This document shows positions 6,008 to 6,056 of a stretch of 6,056 nt of DNA, one piece after another. This DNA comes from Hyphomicrobiales bacterium (GTDB taxonomy: Bacteria; Pseudomonadota; Alphaproteobacteria; Rhizobiales; Xanthobacteraceae). The notes under the pieces were generated by a model that saw nothing but the letters and a program-made list of their open reading frames with translations, was not told where the DNA came from and did not search any database. Positions within the stretch are counted from its first letter, which is position 1; each line of letters begins with the position of its first letter. Location: NCBI GenBank assembly GCA_026400425.1, contig JAPLPC010000625.1:1-6056 (forward strand), read 5' to 3'. The position numbers and the translations under genes are program-made.

Positions 6008-6056
6008 AGAAACAGTCGGAACGATGCTCCTGACGAGCGGTTAAGCGGTCCTCACG

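Overview
The window looks like a chromosomal segment of a GC-rich alphaproteobacterium, most likely from the Bradyrhizobium / Rhodopseudomonas / Nitrobacter / Afipia group. The main clue is a UvrB with a long basic, proline-rich N-terminal extension before the conserved core, which I recall from UvrB proteins of that family. The two glutathione-transferase-fold genes at the right also fit. The taxonomic placement is inference from remembered protein sequences, not a search.

Left half (minus strand, about 1-2889): uvrB, the damage-recognition helicase-like subunit of the UvrABC nucleotide excision repair nuclease. The reading frame is open from its ATG at 2889 through all the helicase motifs. 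Near 346-356 the reading frame changes and about a dozen codons of the C-terminal UVR motif appear to be missing. The expected C-terminus continues in another frame and ends with a stop at 2-4, while the original frame runs off the left edge with no stop. The last third of the UVR motif and the basic tail are therefore disconnected from the rest of the protein.

Middle (plus strand, 2890-4608): a 276-bp divergent intergenic region with one hairpin, then a gene for a putative lipoprotein (3166-4416) of no family I recognise. Its GC content is near 50% in sampled 60-base blocks against about 62-63% in the neighbours, and it uses TTA, ATA and AGA codons. It looks like an insertion between older chromosomal genes. 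A 192-bp gap with a weak inverted repeat follows.

Right (plus strand, 4609-5993): two adjacent thioredoxin-fold glutathione-transferase-family genes. The first is a clear YfcG-type (Nu-class) enzyme. The second resembles LigE-type beta-etherase GSTs. They probably form one transcript. The second has no ATG, GTG or TTG that would include its first beta strand; the best start by homology is a CTG overlapping the first gene's stop as CTGA, apparently an ATGA overlap changed by one base. The remaining 63 bases hold only a short GC palindrome.

I see no mobile element, CRISPR array, RNA gene or defence system. The points worth following up are the broken uvrB C-terminus, the compositionally foreign lipoprotein, and the CTG start.
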